Positions 21,373 to 31,767 of a DNA stretch of 64,000 bases are shown piece by piece. How positions within the stretch are numbered: position 1 is the stretch's first letter; every line of letters begins with the position of its first letter. Source of the stretch: Myxococcales bacterium (GTDB lineage Bacteria > Myxococcota_A > Polyangia > Polyangiales > JADJMO01); the NCBI GenBank assembly GCA_016709545.1, contig JADJMO010000001.1, positions 434,001 through 498,000 of the forward strand, in the 5' to 3' direction. Position numbers and translations under genes: made by a program. The notes beneath the pieces were generated by a model, which ran no database searches, was not told the DNA's origin, and saw only the letters and a list, made by a program, of their open reading frames with translations.

Positions 21373-21585
21373 ATGCGCAAGATTCCGCCTTACGCGGAGC
21401 ACATCCCGCTCTACCGGCTGGTCTCGATCCCGTGTCTCGGCTGCAAGGCGCGGCGCTGGGCGGAGCTCGTGAACCCCCCCGCCGGCGTCCGCGTGCCGCC
21501 GACCCTGCCGTTCCCAGGGCAGGTCGCCAAGTGCCTCGTGTGCGGGCTCCTGCACGCGGACAAGATGGGCTGGGTCGGCCCCTAA
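21373..21585 (+). CDS. Small zinc-ribbon protein
   Basis: 70 residues with two cysteine pairs, CLGC near residue 20 and CLVC near residue 56, fitting a single zinc ribbon. No signal peptide or helix. Function unknown. Its stop overlaps the end of the convergent nucleotidyltransferase gene. Confidence 0.5.
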   Translation: MRKIPPYAEHIPLYRLVSIPCLGCKARRWAELVNPPAGVRVPPTLPFPGQVAKCLVCGLLHADKMGWVGP

Positions 21586-22274
21586 CCACTGGACGGTGGG
21601 GGCAGCGCGTCGAGCTTCGCGGCGATCCACGTTCGCGCCTCTTCCGAGACGTCGAGCAGATCGAGCCAGCGGGCGAGCACGAGCGGGCGGGCGCGCAGCT
21701 TCTCGAGGGAGCGAACGAACGTGCCAGCGACGCTCGGCCCGTAGGCGGCCACCGCCTTGTCCAGCGCCGCCTCGGGGAGCGTGCCGAGGACGTGCTCGAG
21801 CACGACGAGGTCGATGGTGTCCCGCGCGAGCCCGCTGTCATCGGCGTGGCGGTCGTCGTTGGCGAGGACCTTCTCGGCCACGAGGTCGACGTCGCAGAGG
21901 CGCGCGACGGGCAGGCTCGGGTCGTCGAAGCCGACGAGATCGATGCGACCTTCGCCGACGATCTCGACCTTCATGGGCTGGCCCTCGATCTCGACGGCCG
22001 TGCGGATGCCGTAGCGATCGGCGCGCGCCTCGCGGATCACGGTGACGGGGCGCTGGAACAAGCCCTGCGTGCCCTCGTGGTGCACCCGTTCCCGGACGGC
22101 TCGGTAGCCGTCTCTCGACGCGCAGAGGAAGTCGACGTCGCGGGAGACCCGGAACTCGGCGCAGCGCAGCGCCACTGCGGCCCCGCCGCCGAACCAGCAC
22201 TGGGCGCCGCGCAGGAGGCCTGCGTCGAGGTGCTCGAGCAGGGCGAGCACGCGGAGGGATTCCGTGCGCTGCAT
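21582..22274 (-). CDS. AbiEii/MenT-type nucleotidyltransferase, putative toxin
   Basis: Seen: nucleotidyltransferase core FGGGAAVALR followed by SRDVDFL (metal-binding D46 and D48), then VEIEG and a C-terminal helical region with AEKVLAN and RDTIDLVVLEHV, as in the DUF1814/AbiEii family. 230 residues. Some members (MenT, AbiEii) are toxins that modify tRNA; others have no known role. A 65-residue gene lies 6 bp upstream on the same strand, the usual arrangement of a toxin-antitoxin pair. Toxicity is inference. Confidence 0.72.
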   Translation of the reverse strand: MQRTESLRVLALLEHLDAGLLRGAQCWFGGGAAVALRCAEFRVSRDVDFLCASRDGYRAVRERVHHEGTQGLFQRPVTVIREARADRYGIRTAVEIEGQPMKVEIVGEGRIDLVGFDDPSLPVARLCDVDLVAEKVLANDDRHADDSGLARDTIDLVVLEHVLGTLPEAALDKAVAAYGPSVAGTFVRSLEKLRARPLVLARWLDLLDVSEEARTWIAAKLDALPPPSSG

Positions 22275-22280
22275 GGTGCC

Positions 22281-22478
22281 TCAGCCGAGGAAGACCCCGC
22301 GCCCATGGGTGGCGACGAGCCGATCGAACATGGCTCGCTCCACCTCGGTCATGGTCGCGGGGTCGATCCACTGGCGGTGGGCTTCGTAGAGGGCGAACGC
22401 CTCGGCCTCGTCGAGCTCGTCGCTCGTGCGGTTCCACAGGAGGAACCGCAGCTGCGGATACTCGGTGCCGACGCGCAT
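22281..22478 (-). CDS. Small protein upstream of nucleotidyltransferase, putative antitoxin
   Basis: 65 residues, acidic, no recognised DNA-binding motif: MRVGTEYPQLRFLLWN... with alternating acidic helices and ending GRGVFLG. The ATG is at 22478 and the stop lies 6 bp before the nucleotidyltransferase ATG, implying cotranscription. The antitoxin role rests only on this context. Confidence 0.5.
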   Translation of the reverse strand: MRVGTEYPQLRFLLWNRTSDELDEAEAFALYEAHRQWIDPATMTEVERAMFDRLVATHGRGVFLG

Positions 22479-22492
22479 GCACCCAGTATAGG

Positions 22493-23125
22493 TCAGCTGC
22501 CGCGGGCGTGGACCGCGAGGCGCCACGAGTAGACCACCGGCGCGAGCGCGCCGAGCACCAGCACGACGACCGCGGGCGCCGTGCCGAACAGCACCTCGAG
22601 GGCCAGCGCGAGGAGCGCGGAGCCGACGAAGGTGAGGCCGGCGAAGCGGTGGGTCTGCGCCCAGTTCTCGTCCGAGGCCAGGGTCCACGGGACGCGCACG
22701 CCGATGAACGGGTTGCGGCGCACGCGCGGCATCACGAGGCCGAGCGCGATCCACGCGACCGACAGCAGCACGACGAGGCCGACCAGGCGACCGCCGGGCT
22801 GCATGCCCGCGCGGAGCATCAGGAGCTGCAGCGCGGAGAAGAGCGCCACCACGACGAGGCCGACCACCGAGGTGGGCGACTTGTCGAGGCGCTCGCGCTC
22901 GCTGCGCGGCACGAGCCAGCGCCCGTAGCGGACGGTGGCCCAGGTGAGCAGGGTGGCCGCGGGCATGAGCCAGGCGCCGATCGCGCGGGGCGCGAAGCCG
23001 TCGGCGATGCCGTGCACGTCGAAGTGGATGGGCACCCGCGCGGGCAAGCGCGGGAACAGCACGGCGGTGAGCGCCGCGGTGCCGAGGGTGACGCCGAGCG
23101 AGATGCGGTCGAGCAACCGGGACAT
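22493..23125 (-). CDS. SdpI-family membrane protein (DUF1648/SdpI)
   Basis: Membrane protein related to Bacillus SdpI, an immunity/signalling protein. Seen: N-terminal DUF1648-type VPIHFDVHGIADGF, about six hydrophobic helices, and the SdpI signature NPFIGVRVPWTLASDENW. 210 residues, usual length. Lies 51 bp downstream of an ArsR-type regulator, as in sdpRI. No SdpC-type toxin gene is seen nearby. Confidence 0.82.
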   Translation of the reverse strand: MSRLLDRISLGVTLGTAALTAVLFPRLPARVPIHFDVHGIADGFAPRAIGAWLMPAATLLTWATVRYGRWLVPRSERERLDKSPTSVVGLVVVALFSALQLLMLRAGMQPGGRLVGLVVLLSVAWIALGLVMPRVRRNPFIGVRVPWTLASDENWAQTHRFAGLTFVGSALLALALEVLFGTAPAVVVLVLGALAPVVYSWRLAVHARGS

Positions 23126-23176
23126 GAAGGTCTCCCTTCTGCGAACGCGCCGAGGGCCGTTCGCGGATTCTCAGGA

Positions 23177-23464
23177 TCAGGAGTCGCTGGTGCGCGCCGC
23201 GGGGCGCGCGAGGTCGAGCACGTGGCGCGCGAGGTCCTCGAGCGCGTTGGTCTGCAGCGTGTAGACGATGCTGGTGCCGCGTCGCTCCGAGCGCACGAGG
23301 CCCGCTTGCTCGAGCACCTTGAGGTGGTGCGAGATGGTCGGCTTCGAGGTGTGGAACTCCGCGGCGATGTCGCCGGCCGGGCGGGAGCCGTCGCGAAGGA
23401 GCGCGAGGATCCGTCGACGGGTGTCGTCGGCGAGGGCTGCGAAGAGGGATGGGGGCGGGCCCAT
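23177..23464 (-). CDS. ArsR/SdpR-type winged-helix repressor
   Basis: Seen: ArsR fold with FAALADDTRRRILALLR, recognition helix TSKPTISHHLKVLE and wing VRSERRGTSIVYTL. No cysteine metal site, so not a classical metal sensor; closest in arrangement to SdpR. 95 residues from the ATG at 23464 (an ATG 42 bp upstream would put the operator inside the gene and is less likely). Expected to repress itself and the sdpI-like gene through the dyad at 23465-23498. Confidence 0.85.
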   Translation of the reverse strand: MGPPPSLFAALADDTRRRILALLRDGSRPAGDIAAEFHTSKPTISHHLKVLEQAGLVRSERRGTSIVYTLQTNALEDLARHVLDLARPAARTSDS

Positions 23465-23498
23465 GTTCGATAGGCGTCTATTTAGACATCCATCGAAC
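23465..23498. promoter_or_regulatory. 34-bp nested dyad operator abutting the ArsR/SdpR-type gene
   Basis: Outer arms GTTCGAT / ATCGAAC and inner arms GTCTA / TAGAC are both perfect and share one centre; the inner arms flank a 2-bp core. It touches the start codon of the regulator. A TTGACG hexamer about 25 bp upstream on the minus strand (near 23517) could be a -35 element. Likely the autoregulatory operator. Confidence 0.6.
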
Positions 23499-23532
23499 TT
23501 TGGCAAGGGGAGTCGTCAAGTGTTGAAAATAG

Positions 23533-24987
23533 CTATGTTTCAGAGCCTTCGGGCTCGGGGGGAGGCTCGTCGGTGGGGGGCGCGTAGCCCTCCGGAGCGG
23601 CATGCAAGGCCTCGTCGGTGGGCGCCTGGGTGGGCGCGTGGCTGTCGTGCTCGGTCCGCATGGAGGCTTCCTTCGAGCTCTCGCCCGCACGGTCGAGGGC
23701 GAGCTTGAAGAGCACCGGGCCCACCATCTCGTTGATGGCCACCGTCGCGAAGGCGAGCGACCGGAAGTAGGTGCCGAACGAGGGGAAGTTCCGCTCGATG
23801 ACCGTCGCCATCCCGAGGGCGAGGCCCGCCTGGGAGATCAATGATCCCCAGCCCCAGCGACGGACCGCGGGCGAGTCGTTGCTCAGCTGAGAGGAAAGGC
23901 GATGGGCAGCCACCGAGATCGCGATTCGACTGCCGGCCAGGATGAGCGCCACCGCCCACAATCGCTTGAGGAGCGGCACGTCCAGGTGCGCGCCCGCCGT
24001 CGCGAAGAACAGGACGTACACCACGCCGCCCGTCTTCTCGATGGCGTGGAGGAACTTCTCGCCCTGATCGGAGAGGTTCGCGACGACGAAGCCGGCGACC
24101 ATGAACGTGAGCAGGGCCTCGAAGCCGAGGTAGCGCAGCATCTCGCTCATCCCGAACCCGAGGGCCAGGAGGACGAGCAGGAGCTGCTTGCCGACGAAGC
24201 GACAGTAGGCGGCCAGCACGAGTCCAAGGGTGGTCCCGAGGGCGACGCTCCCGAGGAGCTCGTGTCCGAGCTCGCGGAACACGGAGATCGAGATGGTCGA
24301 ACCCGCCTCGACGAGTGGACGCGCGACCGCCATCGCCAGGGCCAGGAGCACGACGACGACGACGTCCGAGCTGAGGATGAACGCCAGGGAGAACGTCGCC
24401 ACCGGGCCCTTGGCGCGCGTCTGGGAGAGGACGCCGAGCAACGCCGAAGGGCTGCGCGTCACCGCGACGGTGCCCCACAGCAGGCCGACGCCGACGATCA
24501 TCGTCGACGACATGCCCTTCGTGAACGGCATCAGCGGTCGCGCCGCCACGAACACGCCGGTCATGAGGACGCAGACCATCGTGGTCTGGGCGAGCGTCGC
24601 CCAGGCGAGGCTGCGGAGCACCTTCTTCAGGACGTCGATCTTGAGCTCGGCCCCACCCGCGAGAGCGATCAGCGCGAGCGCCAGCGAGTTGACCTGCGAG
24701 AGGTTCTCGACCGTCTCGTGGTCGACGAGGTGGAGGAGGTGGGGGCCCGCGATGATGCCGGCGCCGAGGTATCCCGTGAGGTGAGGCACCCCGAGCGGCT
24801 CGAGCACCTCGCTCGCGAGCGTCCCCGCGAGCAGGAGGAAGCCGGTCGCCACGATGGTGTCGAGCGTGCCGTGCGAGTCGCGACTCACGTGGGTCGCGCC
24901 CCACATCATCGCGTAGACGCCCACGAGGACGGCGAGCTGGACCAGCCGTGTGCCCACGCCCTTGGGGCTGCTGCCACCGCCGCTCAC
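23533..24987 (-). CDS. CPA2-type cation/proton antiporter membrane protein (second of pair)
   Basis: Seen: ~12 hydrophobic helices with the KefB-like features LTGYLGAGIIAGP, ALALIALAGGAELK and VTRSPSALLGVL, then a short Pro/Glu-rich cytosolic tail. 484 residues, no NAD-binding TrkA domain. GTG start overlaps the stop of the first antiporter as GTGA. Probably exchanges K+ or Na+ for H+; the ion is not determinable. Last gene of the MscS/antiporter operon. Confidence 0.82.
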   Translation of the reverse strand: MSGGGSSPKGVGTRLVQLAVLVGVYAMMWGATHVSRDSHGTLDTIVATGFLLLAGTLASEVLEPLGVPHLTGYLGAGIIAGPHLLHLVDHETVENLSQVNSLALALIALAGGAELKIDVLKKVLRSLAWATLAQTTMVCVLMTGVFVAARPLMPFTKGMSSTMIVGVGLLWGTVAVTRSPSALLGVLSQTRAKGPVATFSLAFILSSDVVVVVLLALAMAVARPLVEAGSTISISVFRELGHELLGSVALGTTLGLVLAAYCRFVGKQLLLVLLALGFGMSEMLRYLGFEALLTFMVAGFVVANLSDQGEKFLHAIEKTGGVVYVLFFATAGAHLDVPLLKRLWAVALILAGSRIAISVAAHRLSSQLSNDSPAVRRWGWGSLISQAGLALGMATVIERNFPSFGTYFRSLAFATVAINEMVGPVLFKLALDRAGESSKEASMRTEHDSHAPTQAPTDEALHAAPEGYAPPTDEPPPEPEGSET

Positions 24988-26269
24988 GAGGGCGCCCCTT
25001 CGCTCGGGTGTTCCTCGTTGGGGGGGAGTTCGTCGTGGTCCTCGGGCTCCTCGTCGGGCGGTGCCGAGATGGGCGCGGGCTCGACGATCTCGCCTGTGCT
25101 GACGAGGACACGGCGCAGGGCCAGCGGTCCGGCCAGCTCGCCGGCGAGGGTCACCGCCACGGCGGTCGCGAGGACGGTGTCGCCGACGGCACCAGGGAAG
25201 CGAAGGGCGAGCGCGAGGCCGATGCAGATGGTCATGCCACCCGAAGAGACGAGCCCGAGGCCGAGCAGCGGCGGCGCGCCCTTGGCTGCCGGCTGCGAGC
25301 TGCGCAGCGCGAACCCGACCGCGAACTTCGCGCCGAAGCGGAGCAGCAGGGCGATCGGGATGAGGAGCCCGAGCCGGCCGATGTTGGAGGGATCGATCCG
25401 CGCTCCCGCGAGGACCAGCGCGGGCATCATGACCGCGCGCTCGGTCGTGGAGACCATCTGCTGGATGTCGCGCTGGTGTCGCGAGCCGACGGCGATCGTC
25501 GCCCCGAGGGAGAACATCGCGGTGATCGCCGCGAGATCGAGGCGAGCCGCGAGCCCGATGGTCATCAGCGAGGTGCCGAGGATCGTTCCCCAGCTCTCGC
25601 CGGTGCGCAGATCGCGCGCGAGGAGCGCCGCGGTCGCGATGCCGAGCAGGACGCCGACCACGACGGTCGCGCCGGCCCAGCCGAGGGGCGGTAGATTCAC
25701 CGTGGCGTGCGCAGGGGGACGCAGCGAATAGAGCAGAGCGAGCACCCCGATCGGGACGACCTCGTCCGACTGCGAGAGATCCGACAGCAACTCGGTGAGC
25801 GGCCCCTTGGCGTCGTAGCGCTCCACGACCCACTGCATGGCGAGGCGCGTCGTCTCGGCGCAGGCTGCGCCCATGCCGCCCGCGAGCAGCACGCGTGACG
25901 TCGCGTCCATCGTCGCGACGAACGGGATCGACAGCCAGACGCCGACCGCGACGATCCGCCACAGAGCAGCGAGAGCGAGATCCCCGCGACCATCCTTGCG
26001 AGCGGCACCCGGCGGTCGTCGACGTGGCCATAGTTAAGCCCGATCGAGAGGGCGATCCAGCCCGTAGCGACGTAGAGCAGGGGGTCGAAGCTCTCGAGCG
26101 AGGAGCGGGTCACGGCCCCGAAGACCAGCGGGCCCGCGATGATCCCGAGGACGATCAGCTCGGAGCCCGAGGGCAGACCCGCGGTCGCCCGGAGGCCGCG
26201 ACCCGAGGCGAGGAAGCTCCCGAGGTAACTCAGGAGCAAGAGCGCCATCAGGACGACGATGGTGTTCAC
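24984..26269 (-). CDS. CPA2-type cation/proton antiporter membrane protein (first of pair, one frame break)
   Basis: Seen: hydrophobic helices throughout, GSELIVLGIIAGPLVFGAVT and IALSIGLNYGHV in the first part, and SLGATIAVGSRHQRDIQQMV and GLGLVSSGGMTICIGLAL in the second; ends in an acidic Pro/Glu tail. The frame changes near 25962, about 300 bases into the gene; one missing base restores ~428 residues. GTG start overlaps the stop of the channel gene as GTGA. May form a heteromer with its partner, which has similar topology; this is inference. Confidence 0.72.
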
Positions 26270-28113
26270 GGACCCCCGGAGCGCGAGCGGCGGCCGAGGC
26301 CGATGCCCTCTCTGGCGAGCGCATCGGCGAGGAGCGAGGTGAGCTGCACGGTGGTCGTCACGCCGAGCGGCACGATGCGCGGGTCGTGCATGCCGGGGAT
26401 GGTCATGCGCGGGAGACCGGCCATCGACATGGGCGGGATCGACGGGTGCTTCTCGGGCGCCCCGTGGGGCAGGGTCGCGACCCGCGTGCTCGCGAGGCGC
26501 GCGGGCGTACGCGTGCGCTTGCCGGTCGGCGAGACCATCGGCCCGAGCAGCTGCGTCGCGACGCCGAGGGTGACGCGATAGAGCGCGCCGTCGGCGTCGA
26601 TGGAGGTGAGGTCGACGCGGACGTTGGTGCCCACCTTGCGGGCCGCCTCGCTGAGGACGTCGCGGACCTTCACCTGCTCCGCCGTGGGATCCACCACGAG
26701 CTCGATCGCGACGACGGGCGAGGGGCCCATCACGCGCGTGGGGTGCCAGAGCGAGAGCACGTGCGGCACGCGCACCTCGCAGCCGTGCTCGTCCTCCAGG
26801 TGGACCTCGAGCAGGCTGACCGCGCGCACGCGGCCGGTGCGCCCGCCGACCTCGACGAAGTCTCCCGGGCGGAGGCGCCGATCGAAGACCACGAGGGAGC
26901 CGACCACGCCGCACGCGATCACCGGGGTGGCCGAGAGGCCGAACGCGGCGAGGATGGCGATCCCGGCGCGGGAGAGGGCGCCGTCGTCGGTGCCCGTGAG
27001 GAGCGGGGCGGCGAGCACGATGGCCGCGACCACGATGCCGATGCGGACGAGGATGCCGACCGGGTGCGCGAGATCCTGCGGCACCCAGTCGAGGGTGGTC
27101 TCGCCGCGCGCGACGCCCGCGAAGAACACCGCGGTGAAGCGCACGAGCAGCACCACCGCGAGCGCGGCGATCGCGAAGACGACCGCCATCGGCAAGCCGG
27201 TGCCGAGGCGCGTGAGGAGGCCCGAGAGGGGCCCGAGGACCAGCGAGGTGAGGCGGTCGGTGTAGCCCTTGGTGGCGTCGAACAGCGACAGCGCGAACAG
27301 CAGCCAGGCGTAGAGCACGCCGAACTGCAGGATGCGCTTGCCGGCGTCGATGGCGAGCGTGGCGACGGCCTCGAGCGCCGCGGGGCGCATGAGCTCGATG
27401 CCACCGAGCCGCACGCTCGGCATGCGCTCCGGGTTGTCCTCGACCCAGTTCTGCGCCCGCCCGGCGAGCTCGGAGGCCTTGCCGAGGAGCAGGAACGCGA
27501 TGAGCGCGCTGAACACGACGAGCGAGAAGCCGAAGACCGTGTTGGCGATCTGGCTCCGCTTCTTCTCCTGGTTGAGCGCGGTCTGCACCTTGGTGGTGAG
27601 GTCGGCCGCGTAGGCCTCGAGGGTCGCCGCGCCCGCGGCCCGCGCGTCGGCCTCGTCGACCTCGACGATCGGGGTCTTGCCCGCGTAGACGATGGCGACG
27701 CCCTTCTCGAGGACGTAACGCACGTCGACGGGCTCCTTGCCCGCGGCGTCGAAGGCGCGCTCGAGGGCGTGGCTCGCGTGCTTGGCGCGCTCGGCCGCGT
27801 TCTTGCCGAAGAGGCCGAAGACCTTGCGATCCTTGATGCGGACCGCGACCTCGGTGCCCTTGGGCACCGTCGAGGCCGAGGCGGAGGGCGCGGCGCTCGC
27901 CGACGGGACGGTCGGAGGCTCGGACGTGACCCTCGACGCTGGCGCACCGGGTGCGCTGGGCGCGGGCGCGCTGGGGGCGGGCGCCGCGGAGGGCGCCGGA
28001 TCGGGTTGTTGCGCGCGTGGATCGTGTTCGTCGGCGCGCGCGAACGCGCCGCTCGCGAAGAGGCCCGCGAGCACGAGGAAGACCGCGAGGAGCCGTCGCA
28101 TGCAGCCGACCAA
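26266..28113 (-). CDS. MscS-family mechanosensitive ion channel with periplasmic N-terminal domain
   Basis: Seen: signal peptide, a Pro/Ala/Ser-rich linker to residue ~75, a ~100-residue periplasmic domain, several transmembrane helices, then the MscS beta domain (VVFDRRLRPGDFVEVGGRTGRVRAVSLLEV, read in parts) and a C-terminal alpha/beta domain. 615 residues, longer than MscS (286) and closer to extended YbdG/MscK-type channels. A second ATG at 28101 could be the true start. A ~70-residue Pro/Thr-rich insertion lies near the C-terminus. Coupled to two antiporters, suggesting an osmotic or ion-balance operon. Confidence 0.8.
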   Translation of the reverse strand: MVGCMRRLLAVFLVLAGLFASGAFARADEHDPRAQQPDPAPSAAPAPSAPAPSAPGAPASRVTSEPPTVPSASAAPSASASTVPKGTEVAVRIKDRKVFGLFGKNAAERAKHASHALERAFDAAGKEPVDVRYVLEKGVAIVYAGKTPIVEVDEADARAAGAATLEAYAADLTTKVQTALNQEKKRSQIANTVFGFSLVVFSALIAFLLLGKASELAGRAQNWVEDNPERMPSVRLGGIELMRPAALEAVATLAIDAGKRILQFGVLYAWLLFALSLFDATKGYTDRLTSLVLGPLSGLLTRLGTGLPMAVVFAIAALAVVLLVRFTAVFFAGVARGETTLDWVPQDLAHPVGILVRIGIVVAAIVLAAPLLTGTDDGALSRAGIAILAAFGLSATPVIACGVVGSLVVFDRRLRPGDFVEVGGRTGRVRAVSLLEVHLEDEHGCEVRVPHVLSLWHPTRVMGPSPVVAIELVVDPTAEQVKVRDVLSEAARKVGTNVRVDLTSIDADGALYRVTLGVATQLLGPMVSPTGKRTRTPARLASTRVATLPHGAPEKHPSIPPMSMAGLPRMTIPGMHDPRIVPLGVTTTVQLTSLLADALAREGIGLGRRSRSGGP

Positions 28114-28168
28114 CGTACCGAACGAAGGGTCGCCGCCGAAAGAGGTTTGTCGCAGACGTTGCGCGAGA

Positions 28169-28735
28169 TCAGGCGCTGCCGCGCTTCGTGCTCATGAAGC
28201 CGAGCGGTGCGACGCCCGCCCGGTCGAAGGCCGCCTGCCAGCGATCGGCGACCGGCACGTCGAACACGATGGCCTCGTCGAGCAGCGCGGTGGGGAGCCA
28301 CGAGCCGTGGCTGATCTCCTCCTCGAGCTGCCCGGGAGCCCACCCGGCATAGCCGAGATAGGTGGCGTACTTCTCCGGGCCGTCGTGCCGGCCGATCGCC
28401 GCGAGCACCTCGCGCGACTGGGTGACGGCGACCTCGTCGGAGAGGCGGATCTCGCCCTCGCGCGCCTCGGCGGAGGGGCGGTACACGATCCAGCCGATCT
28501 CGGGCTGCACCGGGCCACCGAGCCGCACCGGGTCGTTGCGACCGGCGGTGTCGGTCTCGAGGCCGAGCTGCTCGAGCAGGTCACCCACGGACGCGACGGT
28601 CTTGGTGCCGTTGATGACGAGGCCGAGCGCGCCCTCTTCGCCGTGGGCGACGAGGAGCACCAACGACCGCTCGAAATTGGGATCGTTGAGCGGCGGGGTC
28701 GCGATGAGGAACCCCGGTGCGAGCGGCCGCGACAT
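28169..28735 (-). CDS. YqgE/AlgH family protein (UPF0301)
   Basis: Seen: APGFLIATPPLNDPNFERSL at the N-terminus, LVINGT, and GYAGWAPGQLEEEI in the middle, all hallmarks of AlgH. 188 residues, normal. Cytoplasmic; molecular function not established in the family. ATG at 28735, 20 bp after the NikR gene on the same strand. Confidence 0.9.
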   Translation of the reverse strand: MSRPLAPGFLIATPPLNDPNFERSLVLLVAHGEEGALGLVINGTKTVASVGDLLEQLGLETDTAGRNDPVRLGGPVQPEIGWIVYRPSAEAREGEIRLSDEVAVTQSREVLAAIGRHDGPEKYATYLGYAGWAPGQLEEEISHGSWLPTALLDEAIVFDVPVADRWQAAFDRAGVAPLGFMSTKRGSA

Positions 28736-28754
28736 GATCGAGGCGTACCTCAGG

Positions 28755-29315
28755 CTAACGCTTCCGTCGACCGTGCTCGTGCGCGCCCTTCTCCGCCCCC
28801 GCCGAGGGCCGTCCGGTGAGGCGGGGAGTTCCCACAACGTGGGTGTGGCCGCCGTGCGGACCGTGGGCGTGGTCTGCCGGTCCGTGGAAATCCGCCCGCG
28901 ACGCCTCGGGCACCGGCACACCCGTGAGGGTGAGGCGCCCGTGCATCACGCCCTTCTCCGCGGTGATGCGGTCGGCGGCGTTGCGCAGCAGCGAAGCCTC
29001 GCCGCGCATGACGACGACCTCGAGGCAGTGGTCGTGATCGAGGTGCACGTGCAGCGCGGAGACGACGTGGTGCCCGAGCTCGTGCTGGATGTCGGTGAGG
29101 CGCTCGGAGAGCTCGCGCACGTGGTGGTCGTAGACGAGCGTGAGGGTGCCGGTGACCTGGGCGTGCGGGTCGTCGACCTGCTCGACGAGGTCGGCGCGGA
29201 TGAGGTCGCGGATGGCCTCGCTGCGGTTCTCGTAGCCCTTGGCCGCGACGCGCGCGTCGAAGCGCTCGAGCAGCTCCTGGTCGATGGCGATGCCGAAGCG
29301 GACGAGGTCCGACAT
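28755..29315 (-). CDS. nikR: NikR-type nickel-responsive regulator with His-rich tail
   Basis: Seen: N-terminal ribbon-helix-helix (VRFGIAIDQELLERFDARV) and an ACT-like metal domain with H78, H89, H91 and C97, the same spacing as the nickel site of E. coli NikR. After residue ~140 comes an unusual tail with many histidines (DHAHGPHGGH, then HEHG at the end), extending the protein to 186 residues against ~135 normally. The tail may bind extra nickel. Divergent from the peptide transporter; no nickel transporter or hydrogenase gene is adjacent. Confidence 0.88.
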   Translation of the reverse strand: MSDLVRFGIAIDQELLERFDARVAAKGYENRSEAIRDLIRADLVEQVDDPHAQVTGTLTLVYDHHVRELSERLTDIQHELGHHVVSALHVHLDHDHCLEVVVMRGEASLLRNAADRITAEKGVMHGRLTLTGVPVPEASRADFHGPADHAHGPHGGHTHVVGTPRLTGRPSAGAEKGAHEHGRRKR

Positions 29316-29395
29316 GACAGGGAGCGAACCCGACCGTCACCGGTTCGTCAACGGGTGTTGACGCCGCTCTAGCCCAGGTTTCCTCTCCCGCGCCG

Positions 29396-31363
<1,968 letters not shown>

Positions 31364-31413
31364 TCCCGCGCACGTCGTGACCCGATCCGGGGGCGGCGCT
31401 CCACGATCCCTTC

Positions 31414-31764
31414 GTGAGCGCCGCCGAAGCCAAGAAGCCCGCCCTCCAGTCCTCCCACGAGAGCGGGGAGCGCCCACGGGTGAGCCCCGAGCACACCGAC
31501 GAGGTCCCGGTGGCGGTGGAGCTGCCGTTCGAGGGATCTCCGAGCGAGGATCGGGTGGAAGTGTGGTCCCGCGCCGACCTGCCGACCTTCACCATCCCCA
31601 CGACCGAGACGCCGACGGTGCGGGGAGACCCCCGAGCCACGACCCCGAGCCAGCGTCGACCACGCGCGACCGGCGAGTTCCGTCGCGGCCTCCTGATCGG
31701 GCTGCTCGTCGGCGCGTTCCTCGCCTTCCTCGTGGTGGCGCTGCTCCTGTGGAAGTTCGCGTAG
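31414..31764 (+). CDS. Small tail-anchored membrane protein, hypothetical
   Basis: 116 residues from a GTG. The first ~88 residues are hydrophilic and acidic, followed by a C-terminal helix (GLLIGLLVGAFLAFLVVALL) and LWKFA. No family recognised. Its last 24 bases recur 487 bp downstream, regenerating the same end (see repeats). Confidence 0.55.
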   Translation: MSAAEAKKPALQSSHESGERPRVSPEHTDEVPVAVELPFEGSPSEDRVEVWSRADLPTFTIPTTETPTVRGDPRATTPSQRRPRATGEFRRGLLIGLLVGAFLAFLVVALLLWKFA

Positions 31765-31767
31765 GTC
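31741..31767 (+). repeat. 27-bp direct repeat, copy 1
   Basis: Spans the last codons and stop of the gene at 31414. 26 of 27 bases match copy 2 at 32228-32254; the only difference is the seventh base. The two copies bracket a 460-bp segment. Confidence 0.75.

Noticed and set aside
23539..23552. GAGCC-CGAA-GGCTC stem at the end of the second antiporter gene as terminator
   Set aside because: It lies within the last codons and is not followed by a T run.
26919..28343. 474-codon Arg/Ser-rich frame overlapping the MscS gene
   Set aside because: Out-of-frame shadow of the channel gene on the same strand.
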